The translations under genes and the position numbers were made by a program. This document shows, one piece after another, positions 56,301 to 64,000 of a stretch of 64,000 bases of DNA; positions within the stretch are counted from its first letter, which is position 1, and each line of letters begins with the position of its first letter. The stretch is from Legionella quinlivanii (GTDB lineage Bacteria > Pseudomonadota > Gammaproteobacteria > Legionellales > Legionellaceae), in the NCBI RefSeq assembly GCF_900461555.1, contig NZ_UGOX01000001.1:350001-414000 (forward strand), given 5' to 3'. The notes under the pieces are model-generated. The model saw nothing but the letters and a program-made list of their open reading frames with translations, searched no databases and was not told the DNA's origin.

Positions 56301-59300
56301 CCTTCCCGTCAGTAACCCGGGTTGAAGTAAACATGCGCCGCAAATCCGCTGCGCGCGTTTTAGGCACATGACTATAGTCTGGCCGTATTTCTGGATGAGG
56401 ATTTTTAAGAAAGCCGGATAATTCCTTTTTAAAGTCATGGCTGGTAGCGGCTCGTTTGAGCAAACGTATTAAATCATCCGCACCTGGTGATGGCTGCTTG
56501 GGATAAGTAGCCGCCAGTGCGGTCAGTTCATCTAGGGACAATCGGCTTAAGCGCTCTATGAGTTTAGGGGCTTTGCGATCCAGTTCATATTCATAGGCTT
56601 CCTTGTCGCGCAAACCGGGTTGCAGGCAGCTCCAGGCGATAATGTGGAATACCAGGGCACGCTCTGCACTTCGTTCATCACCCAGTTTCGCCATGACCTG
56701 ATTGAAAAGGTTCTCTTCACGAGGATCTGCGGCGATTGCCTTTAACCAGAGGGCTGTAGATTTGTGCCAGGTCTCTTTTACAGAAGGGCTGGGCATAGGA
56801 TGGTTCAATAATTGCCGTAGTTTGGCAAAACGATTTTCCATGCTCACTTTATTGAGACTGCTATTCAATATTTGCAAAGCCGAGTCGCGACTGGCTGCAT
56901 GCTGCTCGGAGGATAAAAGATTAATGGCCTCAGTCAGCAGGCTGGTTGTGCGCGCGTACTGGTATTCATGCAATGCTAACTGGCATAGCGCGGTTTGCTG
57001 GGATCTGCTGAAAACGGTGTTCTTCAGAATGCCTTTTAAAGGGATAACCAAGTCCTGTGGGAAATCTTTTTCTGTATTATCAATAGGTTTTGCTTTCAAT
57101 AGCTCGTCGGCAAGAATAACTTGCAACATATCCAATGGAAAAGGGAGCTGTTCATCTTCAGGTTTTAATACATCCAGAATCTTACTGAAGTAACTGGCGC
57201 TCCATACCTGATCTTTCGCCGTTTTTTCAAGAATGGCCAGCAGTGGCTCCACCTCATTTAAATAGGTGCGGTTAAGCTGTAAGCTGGTAAAAAAAGCAAG
57301 CAGGGGTTGTAAAGCCTCTGCGGCATCACCTTGGGTGGGAATAACAATATGGTTTTTAAGAAAAGTCCACAAACGATGTTGATGGTCGACAAACAGGCCT
57401 AGTTTTGCAGGGCGCTCTTCTTCAACAAGATTGCGAAATTCTCCTGAACGCGAATATTTGAATACAATGTTTTGATCAGAAAGTCTGCTAATAAACTGCT
57501 TGCGGATCGCTGTGCGGTTGACCGGTTTATTGTTCATTTCTCCGATAGTTCTGAGAAAATCGTCCCAGTTTTTCGGCTGATGCAATGCCTGGGGATTACC
57601 CTGATTAAAATTAACGGAGAATAAATGGTTTAGTAACAAATCCAACTCATTCATTACAGCTAAAGTTAAACCGTCTGTCGCTTGTATAAAATCTCGTAAT
57701 TGCTTTTCGGTAAATGCGCCAAATAAGGTAGCCGCTTTGTAGGCCGCCAGTTGCAGGAATTGAGGATGACTGACTTTAAAGGCAAGTTTAATTTCAAAAA
57801 GGTTAAGGAAATCCGGCATTTTTAACTGATTGCCGCCTTCCATCAATAAATCCAGCGCTTCCAGGAAATTTCCATGAGGGTAAGCTGCGAGTAAAGCCTG
57901 TCCCCGCCGAGTTTGTAAAATATCCTTGGCTGCATCCAAAGTATTGAGTGTAATGCTGAGTTGAGCATGGCCCAAACGAAAAATAGCCTCATGTAAATGG
58001 CTGGCAATACTGGTCACTAATGGAACGGGAAGGCTTTGCACTCGATCAACTATGGCAGGCATCTGACGCGCGTCATATTGAGTATAGAGAAGCCAGAGCA
58101 GCTGATGGCGCGATAGTAAATCATTGTTGGCGAGTTTTTCACTAATCAGACTGTAATCTTCATGGCTGAATTGTGCGCGTGACGCTAATGTTCTGCGAAT
58201 ATTCAAGGCCGCTTCATTTGAAGTCCAGCTGAAGATTGAAGATAACTCCGGAGCGTAAGTGGGCTTGCCATGTTTAAAATGAGATAATGCAAGTTCCTCA
58301 TCAAAATATTTGAAGTGTTCTTGCTGAATAGCATAGTGCACGCCGCCATGCGTTAAATCCATTTTATGCAGCGATTTTAAAAAGCGCGTTTTCTCCTCCT
58401 GGGCAGGAAGACTGCGCAGGGAGTCGAGTATCCGATCGACTTCGACCAGCATATTTCGCGGTTCAAGCTCTGAAAACTCATCGCCAGATAAAGAAAGATC
58501 CATTTTAGCGAGTTCTTTGACCAGATAATCAAAGGCTTTCCATAGTACTTCAGTGTGTTCAGCAGGCACATGATTTAAATGTTTACTGCAAAAGCCTAGC
58601 CAGGCTTCTCTGTGCGGCTGGGCTCTGGCAGGAGCCAAATGCTCAATCATGCTGTCAATGGCACTGAAGAAAGCAGGACTAATATAGAAGTTATAGTTTT
58701 CAGCTTTACTTAATACCTCAGATTGAAACGCATCGAAAAACTGTATGCCTAACTGGTTTTCAATTTGGCGAAACTTGGCAATCAGTAACCCTAGCGTTTC
58801 CTCGCCATTACGATAATAAACCTGGCCAAGCGCTCGGAGGGTGCTGATATCCGCCTGCCCGCGTTTAGCCCACATTTTGGTCCAATCAGCCAACTCGGGT
58901 TGACGGGAAAGTAGAATGTCACAGGCGCGGGGAAGTTGTAGCAGCAGATCCTGCTCTTTCAGTTTGAAAAATGCATTGATAGCCTCACGCCCACCGTATT
59001 GCCAGGCTTGAATGAACACCTGCCAGTGTCGAAGCACACGAGGAACGTCTTTCACCATCGCTGCTATATCAGGATTTTTTCTCGAAAAGGTTTTCCATTC
59101 TTCGGAATAATCTTTTTCCGGTTGCAATACTTCAAAAAGAACGAGAGGCTGAAAATCGTCGGCAGTTTCCAACTTGGGCCTGTGCTCAAGATAATGGTCA
59201 ATGTTGAATTGACGAAAGTCGCCTTCCCAAAACTCCTGAACAGGTTTAGTCACTTGCAAGTCAACTGTCAGCGGTGTTGGAACCCCGCAGACATAGCCCA

Positions 59301-62070
59301 TTTCAATGTTGTAACAGAGAATCAACTGGCCATCTTTGGAGCGCTGAGTGTAGAGACCTTTCGGAGTGTTGTTTGTTTTGGGACCCGAAGAAAGGCGCAT
59401 ATGATGACGCAGCATTACCTTTGCCGCATCGAGGGTCATGGCCGATATTACATGCGGGGCTTTGACTCCTGGCTCTGCATTAATCCAGGTATGGAAAAAC
59501 GCTTGCAGAGGCGTTTCATCAGCTGTACCAAGTGGGGCATAACGTTTAACATCACATGGATTTTCTGCGATGTAGTCCTGATAATATTTCCCCAGTAAGC
59601 GGTCGATATTGTCATAGGTGACCAGTTCAGCAGTAATCACTTCTTCAACTACCTGAAGCCCCATCCGTTGTTGCTCTTGTTGTATCTGACGATTTTGCTG
59701 AATTTCCTGCTGTTGTTGCATTTGCAGTTGCACACCGCTGCCCCGCTGCAAAGGCCAGGGGCCTTTATCTGCCTCGTCAAAGTGCAGCTTAATTGATTCA
59801 GCTGTTGGGTGGAGGGCTTTGGGTTCTGTGGAGGCATGGTCTGATTTGGCGTGATCGAAGCGGCTGACCTCTTTGATCTGCAATGAAAGCATTGCTCCCT
59901 GTTTCAAGTGTCGATTGTTAAGGATCACATTGTTCAATTGACGATAAAGGGCACGCAACTCACGATATTCTTCAGTAGTCGTTTCTTCCCCTTCAAGTTC
60001 GGGAATGACTATCAGTCCAGTCCAGCGGCCTCTCTGGGCGGCTCTCGCCAATTCACTCAGAAAGATTGCGAATTCACGTTTATAACGCAGACATTCAGCC
60101 AGATTAATTTGTTCAAAACTATCTTTTTCATTAATGTGCTCAAGCAAGGCAATATAGGCTTTGTCATTGCCTGGCTGGTAGGCTGCACTGATTTGATTAA
60201 AGGGAAAAGAATAACCATTACGTAAATGATCCGATAATAAAACAAGATATTCCCTGACTTCATGCTGCTGGCAGGAGAGATAGAATAAAGGGCGGTTGCG
60301 GCCATAGATGCTTAGCAGATTTTCACTGAGATCTGAATCTCTCAAAAAAGACAGTACTTCGGATAATCCTTTGACGCCCATGTCTTCAATGCATTGCTTG
60401 AATATTTTATGCTCGTTTTTATTGGCAGCCAGATCATCTGCTTCATTCAGATGCAGTAACCAGAAACGGGCGACCCGTTGCCAGTAGTTGTCGACCATTG
60501 GGGGTAAGTATCCGGATTCCTTAAGCCAGCGGTTACGGCCAAGAACTGGTAATAGCTCATCTCGCAGTTGTCTCAGTGAGTGATTCGCTTCATTAATTAG
60601 CAACTCAGTGAGGTGTGCATTATCCTGCACTTGTTTTTTGATAAGTAATGATTCTTCCAGATTCAGATTAAACTTCGCGGGCAGGTGAATTTTAAGTTTT
60701 GGCTGCTTCGACTGGCCGCGAAAGGTATTGAGAACCATCGCAGTGGCGATATCTCTTTGAGGAATAATCTGAGAGCTTTTTTCCAGCGCCATATAATTAA
60801 AAAAGGCGCTATTGGTTTCAGTTTGGCGACAAGCTTTTGCATGTTCATGCTGAAAAGAGGATTGATCAATGTGGTCAGGTACAACCAAGGTAGTCAATTC
60901 GTTTTCAATTCTGAGAACAGGAGGATAGCCAAATCGAGTCATTGCAGGCACAAGACCCGGGATATTTGAGCGATAGGCAGGCTTCCAATGCGCATCAAAT
61001 ACATTTCTCTCATATTGATTTTCGCCAAAAATGCGAATGACATCCACCAGACTGTTAGGAGTGATAGGTTTTCCAGCGACATTGGGTAATGCGGAAATGG
61101 CCGCTAATTTTATGGGGAGGTAGCCCTGCCATTTTCCTTCAGGAATTTCTCTTTGAAGCGTTTTATTTAATCTCTTAAATTCTTCAGTACAAAAGTGCTC
61201 ATATTCCTGTTCATAACAGCTGTATTGCACGCCTTTTTCGTCATCATCTCCACGAAACTGGGCAAATACATAGCATCCTAATAAAAAATTAAAATCTGAG
61301 GATACATCAAAAAGCCAGGTCTTACTGATATTTTGATCCAGCCATGCAATTGCCGTGTAGCCCGTTGAAATGAGATTAATTGCTTTTCTCGCACTCACTT
61401 CCTGGAATTCAATGGTGAGTCGTTTTTCAAGCTCTTTCTTTTCTTCCTCGAGAAGAGGGGTTTCACAATAAATCGTAGGATTCATTTTATTACGCAGATC
61501 AACAACGCCCCATTTAGCCAGGCCTTTGGGATCGCGATTAAAATTGACAACGAGCGCATCATTGCGGGATTTGATTGATTGTGCGTTTTCGGACTGAATA
61601 TTCAAAAGATTGAATACACTGAACTCAAAATGCCTGCCTTTGTGAGCAGCTCGGTGTTTTATGTGTTCAGTCAGGCGCAGCATATCCAGGTAGGTGACTG
61701 GTTCGGCTGGTTTAAGTTGTCCTGTCGCGGTTTTCTCCAAAAAGCCTGGTTGAAGAGAGGCGTTTCCTTCAAAAGGAGGCACAAAAATCATTTTTTCCAG
61801 AAAACATTTTCTTACCGATTGATCTGTTTGAAGAATTTCTGAAATTTTTTGGCTGACCTCGCCAATAGTAAACAGTTTTCTGGAGTTGAGCTGAGAGATG
61901 ATTTTGTCAAAAAATTCTGTATAACTTCCTTTTCGTTTATGCTTTATTTCCACTTCCAAAACCGGGAGGTTGAAAAGCCCATGAAAATGGGTTTCGAGTG
62001 CCTCAAAGATTTCTTCAAAATTATCGAAATTATACTTTTGGCGAAGTTTAGGAAAAGAATCAGAATACAT
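50365..62070 (-). CDS. Giant protein with SecA-like ATPase motor
   Basis: A ~3901-residue protein. The central part (~2020-2510) has the motifs of the SecA preprotein translocase ATPase: LRLGTGEGKSHF (Walker A, ~2034), TAKRSLAERDLEDYQAFYDYL (matches SecA VNDYLAERDAEWMGPIYEFL), YTTLGDLSLF, GDEFDDT (DExD-type motif II), VASGFGRGDNVG (like AGRGTD) and QTGGRTARNGEEG (like QLRGRAGRQGDPG, ~2484). The N-terminal ~2000 residues are mostly helical, with a Gln-rich coil (~775-805). The C-terminal ~1400 are long helical repeats. No signal peptide or membrane segment. ATG 62070 is chosen, with GAGG 6-8 bases upstream; the in-frame TTG at 62082 is inferior. The function is unknown; it may be a translocated effector or a large remodelling ATPase. 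Confidence 0.85.
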   Translation of the reverse strand: MYSDSFPKLRQKYNFDNFEEIFEALETHFHGLFNLPVLEVEIKHKRKGSYTEFFDKIISQLNSRKLFTIGEVSQKISEILQTDQSVRKCFLEKMIFVPPFEGNASLQPGFLEKTATGQLKPAEPVTYLDMLRLTEHIKHRAAHKGRHFEFSVFNLLNIQSENAQSIKSRNDALVVNFNRDPKGLAKWGVVDLRNKMNPTIYCETPLLEEEKKELEKRLTIEFQEVSARKAINLISTGYTAIAWLDQNISKTWLFDVSSDFNFLLGCYVFAQFRGDDDEKGVQYSCYEQEYEHFCTEEFKRLNKTLQREIPEGKWQGYLPIKLAAISALPNVAGKPITPNSLVDVIRIFGENQYERNVFDAHWKPAYRSNIPGLVPAMTRFGYPPVLRIENELTTLVVPDHIDQSSFQHEHAKACRQTETNSAFFNYMALEKSSQIIPQRDIATAMVLNTFRGQSKQPKLKIHLPAKFNLNLEESLLIKKQVQDNAHLTELLINEANHSLRQLRDELLPVLGRNRWLKESGYLPPMVDNYWQRVARFWLLHLNEADDLAANKNEHKIFKQCIEDMGVKGLSEVLSFLRDSDLSENLLSIYGRNRPLFYLSCQQHEVREYLVLLSDHLRNGYSFPFNQISAAYQPGNDKAYIALLEHINEKDSFEQINLAECLRYKREFAIFLSELARAAQRGRWTGLIVIPELEGEETTTEEYRELRALYRQLNNVILNNRHLKQGAMLSLQIKEVSRFDHAKSDHASTEPKALHPTAESIKLHFDEADKGPWPLQRGSGVQLQMQQQQEIQQNRQIQQEQQRMGLQVVEEVITAELVTYDNIDRLLGKYYQDYIAENPCDVKRYAPLGTADETPLQAFFHTWINAEPGVKAPHVISAMTLDAAKVMLRHHMRLSSGPKTNNTPKGLYTQRSKDGQLILCYNIEMGYVCGVPTPLTVDLQVTKPVQEFWEGDFRQFNIDHYLEHRPKLETADDFQPLVLFEVLQPEKDYSEEWKTFSRKNPDIAAMVKDVPRVLRHWQVFIQAWQYGGREAINAFFKLKEQDLLLQLPRACDILLSRQPELADWTKMWAKRGQADISTLRALGQVYYRNGEETLGLLIAKFRQIENQLGIQFFDAFQSEVLSKAENYNFYISPAFFSAIDSMIEHLAPARAQPHREAWLGFCSKHLNHVPAEHTEVLWKAFDYLVKELAKMDLSLSGDEFSELEPRNMLVEVDRILDSLRSLPAQEEKTRFLKSLHKMDLTHGGVHYAIQQEHFKYFDEELALSHFKHGKPTYAPELSSIFSWTSNEAALNIRRTLASRAQFSHEDYSLISEKLANNDLLSRHQLLWLLYTQYDARQMPAIVDRVQSLPVPLVTSIASHLHEAIFRLGHAQLSITLNTLDAAKDILQTRRGQALLAAYPHGNFLEALDLLMEGGNQLKMPDFLNLFEIKLAFKVSHPQFLQLAAYKAATLFGAFTEKQLRDFIQATDGLTLAVMNELDLLLNHLFSVNFNQGNPQALHQPKNWDDFLRTIGEMNNKPVNRTAIRKQFISRLSDQNIVFKYSRSGEFRNLVEEERPAKLGLFVDHQHRLWTFLKNHIVIPTQGDAAEALQPLLAFFTSLQLNRTYLNEVEPLLAILEKTAKDQVWSASYFSKILDVLKPEDEQLPFPLDMLQVILADELLKAKPIDNTEKDFPQDLVIPLKGILKNTVFSRSQQTALCQLALHEYQYARTTSLLTEAINLLSSEQHAASRDSALQILNSSLNKVSMENRFAKLRQLLNHPMPSPSVKETWHKSTALWLKAIAADPREENLFNQVMAKLGDERSAERALVFHIIAWSCLQPGLRDKEAYEYELDRKAPKLIERLSRLSLDELTALAATYPKQPSPGADDLIRLLKRAATSHDFKKELSGFLKNPHPEIRPDYSHVPKTRAADLRRMFTSTRVTDGKVNRPLTATEIARISLMFAELKRLETGEAFVEGCNKAIADLGRDELAEAFHRLCKSPASDSRQVQIWALEFHALGLTTRKYPHMAQQFALIANDVAVTASSRVLRLGTGEGKSHFVAMRAAKKAAQGQTATVFTAKRSLAERDLEDYQAFYDYLNISTSTITPKSSRESYTGAQVHYTTLGDLSLFLDEQSFQGQPIDIDPDKSEGLGDEFDDTYFGQGRKMAFNYARPTGRTPKQMIWFYRALNDFYEANKDRFKIEEITRESVEALLEFLIEKAQDDEEKTKYLVLLARDGLQLVSWIQSAHEAMSLQRGEKYSVLEDNVPIGGASYLLKEIVPLTTNNHKATGSTFSAGVHQLVATNLNEEAKKQNEAQNYHVLPESHIISSQVAATLIPRLWKRWEGFTATISTSQAQALNKEHGTQVLHVSTNQSDLRYWHNAKFYRNQEQRIEAMLQQLKLCMAENKSVLFACKNDKKVLEIQTILSERLSKEELENLLFYTNEDKETSSEVLAKKQRMEEWKGGKKQKGIALVASGFGRGDNVGVEAVFIFDTGDVNDLLQTGGRTARNGEEGQVFQFYLEDELQQEREQLLRIIETTPGLEHDKIKASLQEVPGNSENEKLFEQVMLLREYVFSLQNAATQGFRTGIAQFSAWGMRLISTFLDPGQASEFTSMLTRHLNSLEKKWLSISALNHLTSLEKVRLIEERIAEAAKDLQANYEELMGKVNSTPFNFTPAAEMTLLIQLEQFQPADKSTYNMANLGAILSALPLGTKSHELLDSIPEQLATLATQADILESFTHDAQEFLSIEQFSEQLKIRVQQITKASPIHGQIKAGGMLTPNADDILKAVSSEIRQSFIRSSGKLHPSLQQILSQWMTGPGLLEDKDRVSQILPLLNYLGQFSEYEQLRWAKHYLENIDNLLHDTPMAEMSRRFSGRAMSYEDNESLWHLAHSFPNDEGKLFTQLKEATQNNYVQRIRMLRRCEDLMSQLPEEDRELFLQQFAKVMQQFSEGINWDSFDSLVKKTERWWNLNGGHYRSELRAMWTALAEGMTESALPVIGSLLTEQGKGWYQGLQLAVISPEMTANLQVSHLKVLNQLWVSKYHFSPEQQKQSASVINQMLSTWKSEANAREQAGPMLKSYQQFLEAAEQQGNTELGNASLWYLSSLQKMPSIRQELERFVLRPPFKLQDLQAQFEKHSFDEAGIEILLHKANEQLMSLEDFSLCCQSLAEIRWSKQGETKEKLRQDLRTYTQFLQSAKVQGHSNLAEGSQWYLSMLEKMPLSSQELIRFTNNPPFSLETLQQILAQHSFTDAGIRHLLLLANQQHMTAELFNTYCLILGSANWSLQQESSEQLKEFLQGLDQFLQRARHERHSDLVKGAQWFVSLFYKMPALSKELQAHAAHCLFSLEDWQTAMGDLSVTQTDISALLRVARLLNQNLNEFSACCQSINSIRKIVEENALLNLADKKAFDQSLKLLPASSLAILLKVWSGFQVNILANPASLMQSLRYAENRNIKDRELEPLLTALFMAVGSEPKSSPQELAYIFEGIDRFQQNNSAEIGKLNAIQQSTNKLPQEQYLHDNLAVYLSDTPDAHQDAVKDMAEWFYKKASDCRGDVELMKENIRQESWYRFDNKTVNQTRNRVMWLHMLNHQAFVNAKQDDTRRINWSDKKNELLLEDGLKHYTQESRRILAQKPSSNLRLVRDLSIVQQQGLFQIANELAIIGKPNLDLNALHGEKESKALLTDLEKNLTRLGQQYKGAWFKSEARNQQINSLLVRLNNKEAASPNRYIELLNVLRETRNNILDDDIQKNQARSGRKLNQSGHSRLLSTINQMEDQIVRHWVQDTTVLQDFQAYETRCKEDIMELTARLETMAKDYLDDIFSRNSFMDRTFWKTANQKENLNVSNLKNKLNQFIRTHEGNLNDMGGEELAGLIQIVKEEKFSGHLQTIGQEILSRAESLSAYLIQRKEQPHPAQELDRGYAG

Positions 62071-62154
62071 GAGACACCTCAAAGCATGGAAGTAGGCTAA
62101 GTTTAGAGAGATTTCCTTAAAGAAATATTAAGAACTCGGTGGGTATAGATGTCA

Positions 62155-62330
62155 GTCCCGCGCAGTATTGTTGGGTAAAAGAACCAGGCAACTAACTTGT
62201 TGTCTTTGCGAACAAAGTGAAGCAATCCAAATCGGAACTTGAACAAAGTAAGGAGCTGGATTGCTTCGCTAACGCTCGCAAAGACAGTTTTTGTGTTCTT
62301 ATCTTCGTCCCGCGTTAAGCGGGATTGGCG
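62155..62330. repeat. Nested inverted-repeat element (copy 2, opposite orientation to copy 1)
   Basis: The inner palindrome at 62202-62285 begins GTCTTTGCGAACAAAGTGAAGCAATCC and ends GCGCTCGCAAAGAC-like. Read on the plus strand it matches the reverse complement of the element at 17389-17592, including the flank AACCAGGCAA-TAA-TTGTT and part of the outer arm (TTGTTG-GTAA-AGAACCAGG). It occupies the gap between the giant gene and trhO. Confidence 0.82.
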
Positions 62331-62388
62331 GGAATAAGTAGTTAAGTTTGTGGAAATCCTTCAGGAGGATGTCGAAAAAAATGTAAAA

Positions 62389-63171
62389 TTACTCTTCCCC
62401 TTCCAATGCCTGTTGCCGGCATTTATTTTTCCATTCGAGATCTACGGTGCCTTCTTCCAAAGGTTCGAGGTTTGCATTGACAGCAACGCGATTGTCAAAC
62501 ACGAAGCAACTGCCTTCCCATAAGGAATTTTCCTGGATAGTTTCAAGATAATTGAGGATGCCGCCTTCCAGATGATAAACCTGTTCGAAGCCCAGCTTCT
62601 TAAGATAAGCGGTTGATTTTTCACAACGGATACCGCCAGTACAAAACATGGCTATTTTTTTGTGCTTGTCCTGCATCAGATTATTTTGCACGTATTCAGG
62701 AAAATCTCTGAAGTTTAAGGTCTTTGGATTAATTGCGCCTTTAAAACTGCCAAGACTGACTTCATAGTCATTTCGCGTATCAATAGTAAGCACCTCTGGA
62801 TCCTGAATCAGCTGATTCCATTCCTCAGGTTTTACATAAATACCCGCCTGAGTGGCCGCATCGATATCGTCAATTCCAAAGGATACAATTTCCTTGCGTA
62901 GTTTAACTTTGGATTTGTCGAAGGGATTAGTCTCATCATAGCTTTTTTTAAACTGAAGATCAGCAAAGCCGGAATAGCTTCTCAAATGTTCAATGAATGC
63001 ATCTACCTCATTCTCCAATCCTGCGAAAGTACCATTGATGCCTTCGTGGGCCAGAATGATTGTCCCTTTAATCCCATGCTCTACCATTTTATTCAACAAA
63101 GGTTCTCTTAGGGTTTCATGGTTGGGTATAGAAACAAATTTGTAAAATGCTGCGACTAAGTATGACTTCAT
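62389..63171 (-). CDS. trhO: tRNA uridine(34) hydroxylase / rhodanese-family protein
   Basis: A 260-residue TrhO (YceA) protein. The N-terminal ~90 residues are the acylphosphatase-like part ([20 protein letters not shown]). The rhodanese domain holds the catalytic Cys of [12 protein letters not shown] (~residue 177), and [21 protein letters not shown]. The C-terminus has the usual [14 protein letters not shown] block. It hydroxylates U34 in tRNA for the 5-hydroxyuridine family. Start ATG 63171 ([13 protein letters not shown]) fits the family; the upstream in-frame codons up to 63276 give a poor fit. Confidence 0.92.
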   Translation of the reverse strand: MKSYLVAAFYKFVSIPNHETLREPLLNKMVEHGIKGTIILAHEGINGTFAGLENEVDAFIEHLRSYSGFADLQFKKSYDETNPFDKSKVKLRKEIVSFGIDDIDAATQAGIYVKPEEWNQLIQDPEVLTIDTRNDYEVSLGSFKGAINPKTLNFRDFPEYVQNNLMQDKHKKIAMFCTGGIRCEKSTAYLKKLGFEQVYHLEGGILNYLETIQENSLWEGSCFVFDNRVAVNANLEPLEEGTVDLEWKNKCRQQALEGEE

Positions 63172-63372
63172 GACTGCTAACCTAAATGTACAATAACGCG
63201 TTAATGATGAGATTGTATCAAATTTAATCTTATCTGTGCTAATGAGGGGGTAATTATTATAAAAAATGCCTGACATGAAAAGGGTTTAATCAGCAGTTTC
63301 ACTTGTTTCCTAACTGGAAATCATTGGCATATGGCGTTATCATTTTGGAAGTTAAGTATAAAAGGAATCAGC

Positions 63373-63792
63373 ATGCCTTATGTGTTGTGGATATTATTAT
63401 TCACGGTTTGCCCAATAAGCTGGGCCCTCGAGGATTTCGATCGTCAGCAGATTGAGGACCGGATTAAGCCGGTAGGCAGTGTGGATATTGAGGAGGATGC
63501 GGGGAGTGCCTCAACTCAGAAAACGGCTCCTGCGGTAGAAAAAGCGGTTGCGAAAAAGCCAGGCCAGGAGACGTTTGAACAATTTTGCTCAGTATGTCAT
63601 CAGGCAGGGGTTGCCGGGGCTCCCAAACTGCATGACGCCGCCGATTGGAAACCGCGTTTAAGCAAAGGGATTGACGGCTTAACCGCTTCTGCTACCAAAG
63701 GTATTAATGCAATGCCGCCCAAGGGCACCTGCCAGTCCTGTACAGAGCAGGATTTGAAAGATGCCATCCAATATATGTTGCCGCCATCATGA
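63373..63792 (+). CDS. Class I cytochrome c5
   Basis: A 139-residue periplasmic monoheme c-type cytochrome. It has an N-terminal signal (cut near SWA-LE, residue ~18), a linker rich in Ala/Lys, the heme attachment motif CSVCH, the Met-ligand region NAMPPKG and the extra pair CQSC typical of cytochrome c5. ATG 63373 has AAAGGA 7 bases upstream; an in-frame ATG at 63331 lacks one. Stop and next start overlap (ATGA at 63789-63792), coupling it to dsbB. Confidence 0.9.
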   Translation: MPYVLWILLFTVCPISWALEDFDRQQIEDRIKPVGSVDIEEDAGSASTQKTAPAVEKAVAKKPGQETFEQFCSVCHQAGVAGAPKLHDAADWKPRLSKGIDGLTASATKGINAMPPKGTCQSCTEQDLKDAIQYMLPPS

Positions 63793-64000
63793 CGCTTATA
63801 AATCCTAAACGGCTGCAATATGTATTGGTATTAATTAGTCTGCTGGTTTTTGGCGCCTCGTTGTACTTTCAATATATAAAAGGTATGGAGCCTTGTCCGC
63901 TTTGTATTATGCAGCGGATTTGCGTGCTCATTATAGTTTGCATCGGTATTGCTATGTTATTTATCAAGGCCATTTTGCGAGTGCAAAAAATGCAATTGCT
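63789..64000 (+). CDS. dsbB: Disulfide bond formation protein B (partial)
   Basis: The first ~70 residues of a DsbB homolog, cut by the window end. An N-terminal membrane helix is followed by a periplasmic loop with the first redox pair (EPCPLCIMQRI, Cys-Pro-Leu-Cys), the standard DsbB signature. A second membrane helix follows. DsbB reoxidises DsbA using quinone. It is translationally coupled to the cytochrome c5 gene. Confidence 0.92.
   Translation, partial: MTLINPKRLQYVLVLISLLVFGASLYFQYIKGMEPCPLCIMQRICVLIIVCIGIAMLFIKAILRVQKMQL

Noticed and set aside
58999-59598. 199-codon plus-strand frame inside the giant gene
   Set aside because: It lies opposite conserved coding sequence of the giant protein and shows no domain or ribosome-binding site.

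Overview
The window looks like a chromosome segment from a Legionella-type gammaproteobacterium. The evidence is moderate GC content, a gammaproteobacterial 23S/5S rRNA end, a coaBC-dut-algC cluster, and many large proteins of the kind found among Dot/Icm effectors: ankyrin repeats, an atypical protein kinase, a GT-B-like glycosyltransferase and a PP2C phosphatase. The genus is an inference from gene style. No database was consulted.

Layout. 1-850: 3' end of a 23S rRNA gene, the 5S rRNA and a terminator. 1234-6493: a 59-residue peptide with a double-glycine leader motif, gamma-carbonic anhydrase and glutathione reductase, and a tripartite HlyD/ABC exporter. 6507-9135: two alpha/beta hydrolases and a DUF2490-like outer-membrane protein. 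9393-14219: a GT-B-like candidate effector, an AhpD-like protein, a Rap1a/Tai-like secreted protein, a small unknown and radC. 14285-18871: coaBC-dut-algC, then amtB. 18876-25254: a candidate effector cluster (kinase-like, ankyrin, ABC exporter-like, poly-glycine acidic protein). 25361-29437: a rdgB / GNAT / TPR-methyltransferase operon and a PP2C phosphatase whose DGHGG segment sits at the wrong end of the protein.

29801-45480: an 11.2 kb YD-repeat (RHS-type) gene with LysM and pre-toxin domains. Its last codons overlap an internally duplicated membrane protein that is probably its immunity partner. An AT-rich island follows: methyltransferase, unknown, VUT/queuosine-precursor transporter, and an S24-type repressor that lacks the catalytic lysine. 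45367-46870: a divergent promoter with a perfect 11+2+11 operator-like palindrome, a 63-residue peptide gene and an MvdD-like ATP-grasp ligase, together a candidate RiPP cassette. 46871-48197: a decayed D-Ala-D-Ala dipeptidase remnant and a zinc alcohol dehydrogenase.

48502-62070: an ankyrin protein and an 11.7 kb gene for a protein of about 3901 residues with a SecA-like ATPase motor near its middle. 62389-64000: trhO, cytochrome c5 and the start of dsbB.

Three intergenic palindromic repeats of different families are present. One family occurs twice, about 45 kb apart and in opposite orientation. I saw no transposase gene, CRISPR array or tRNA gene.
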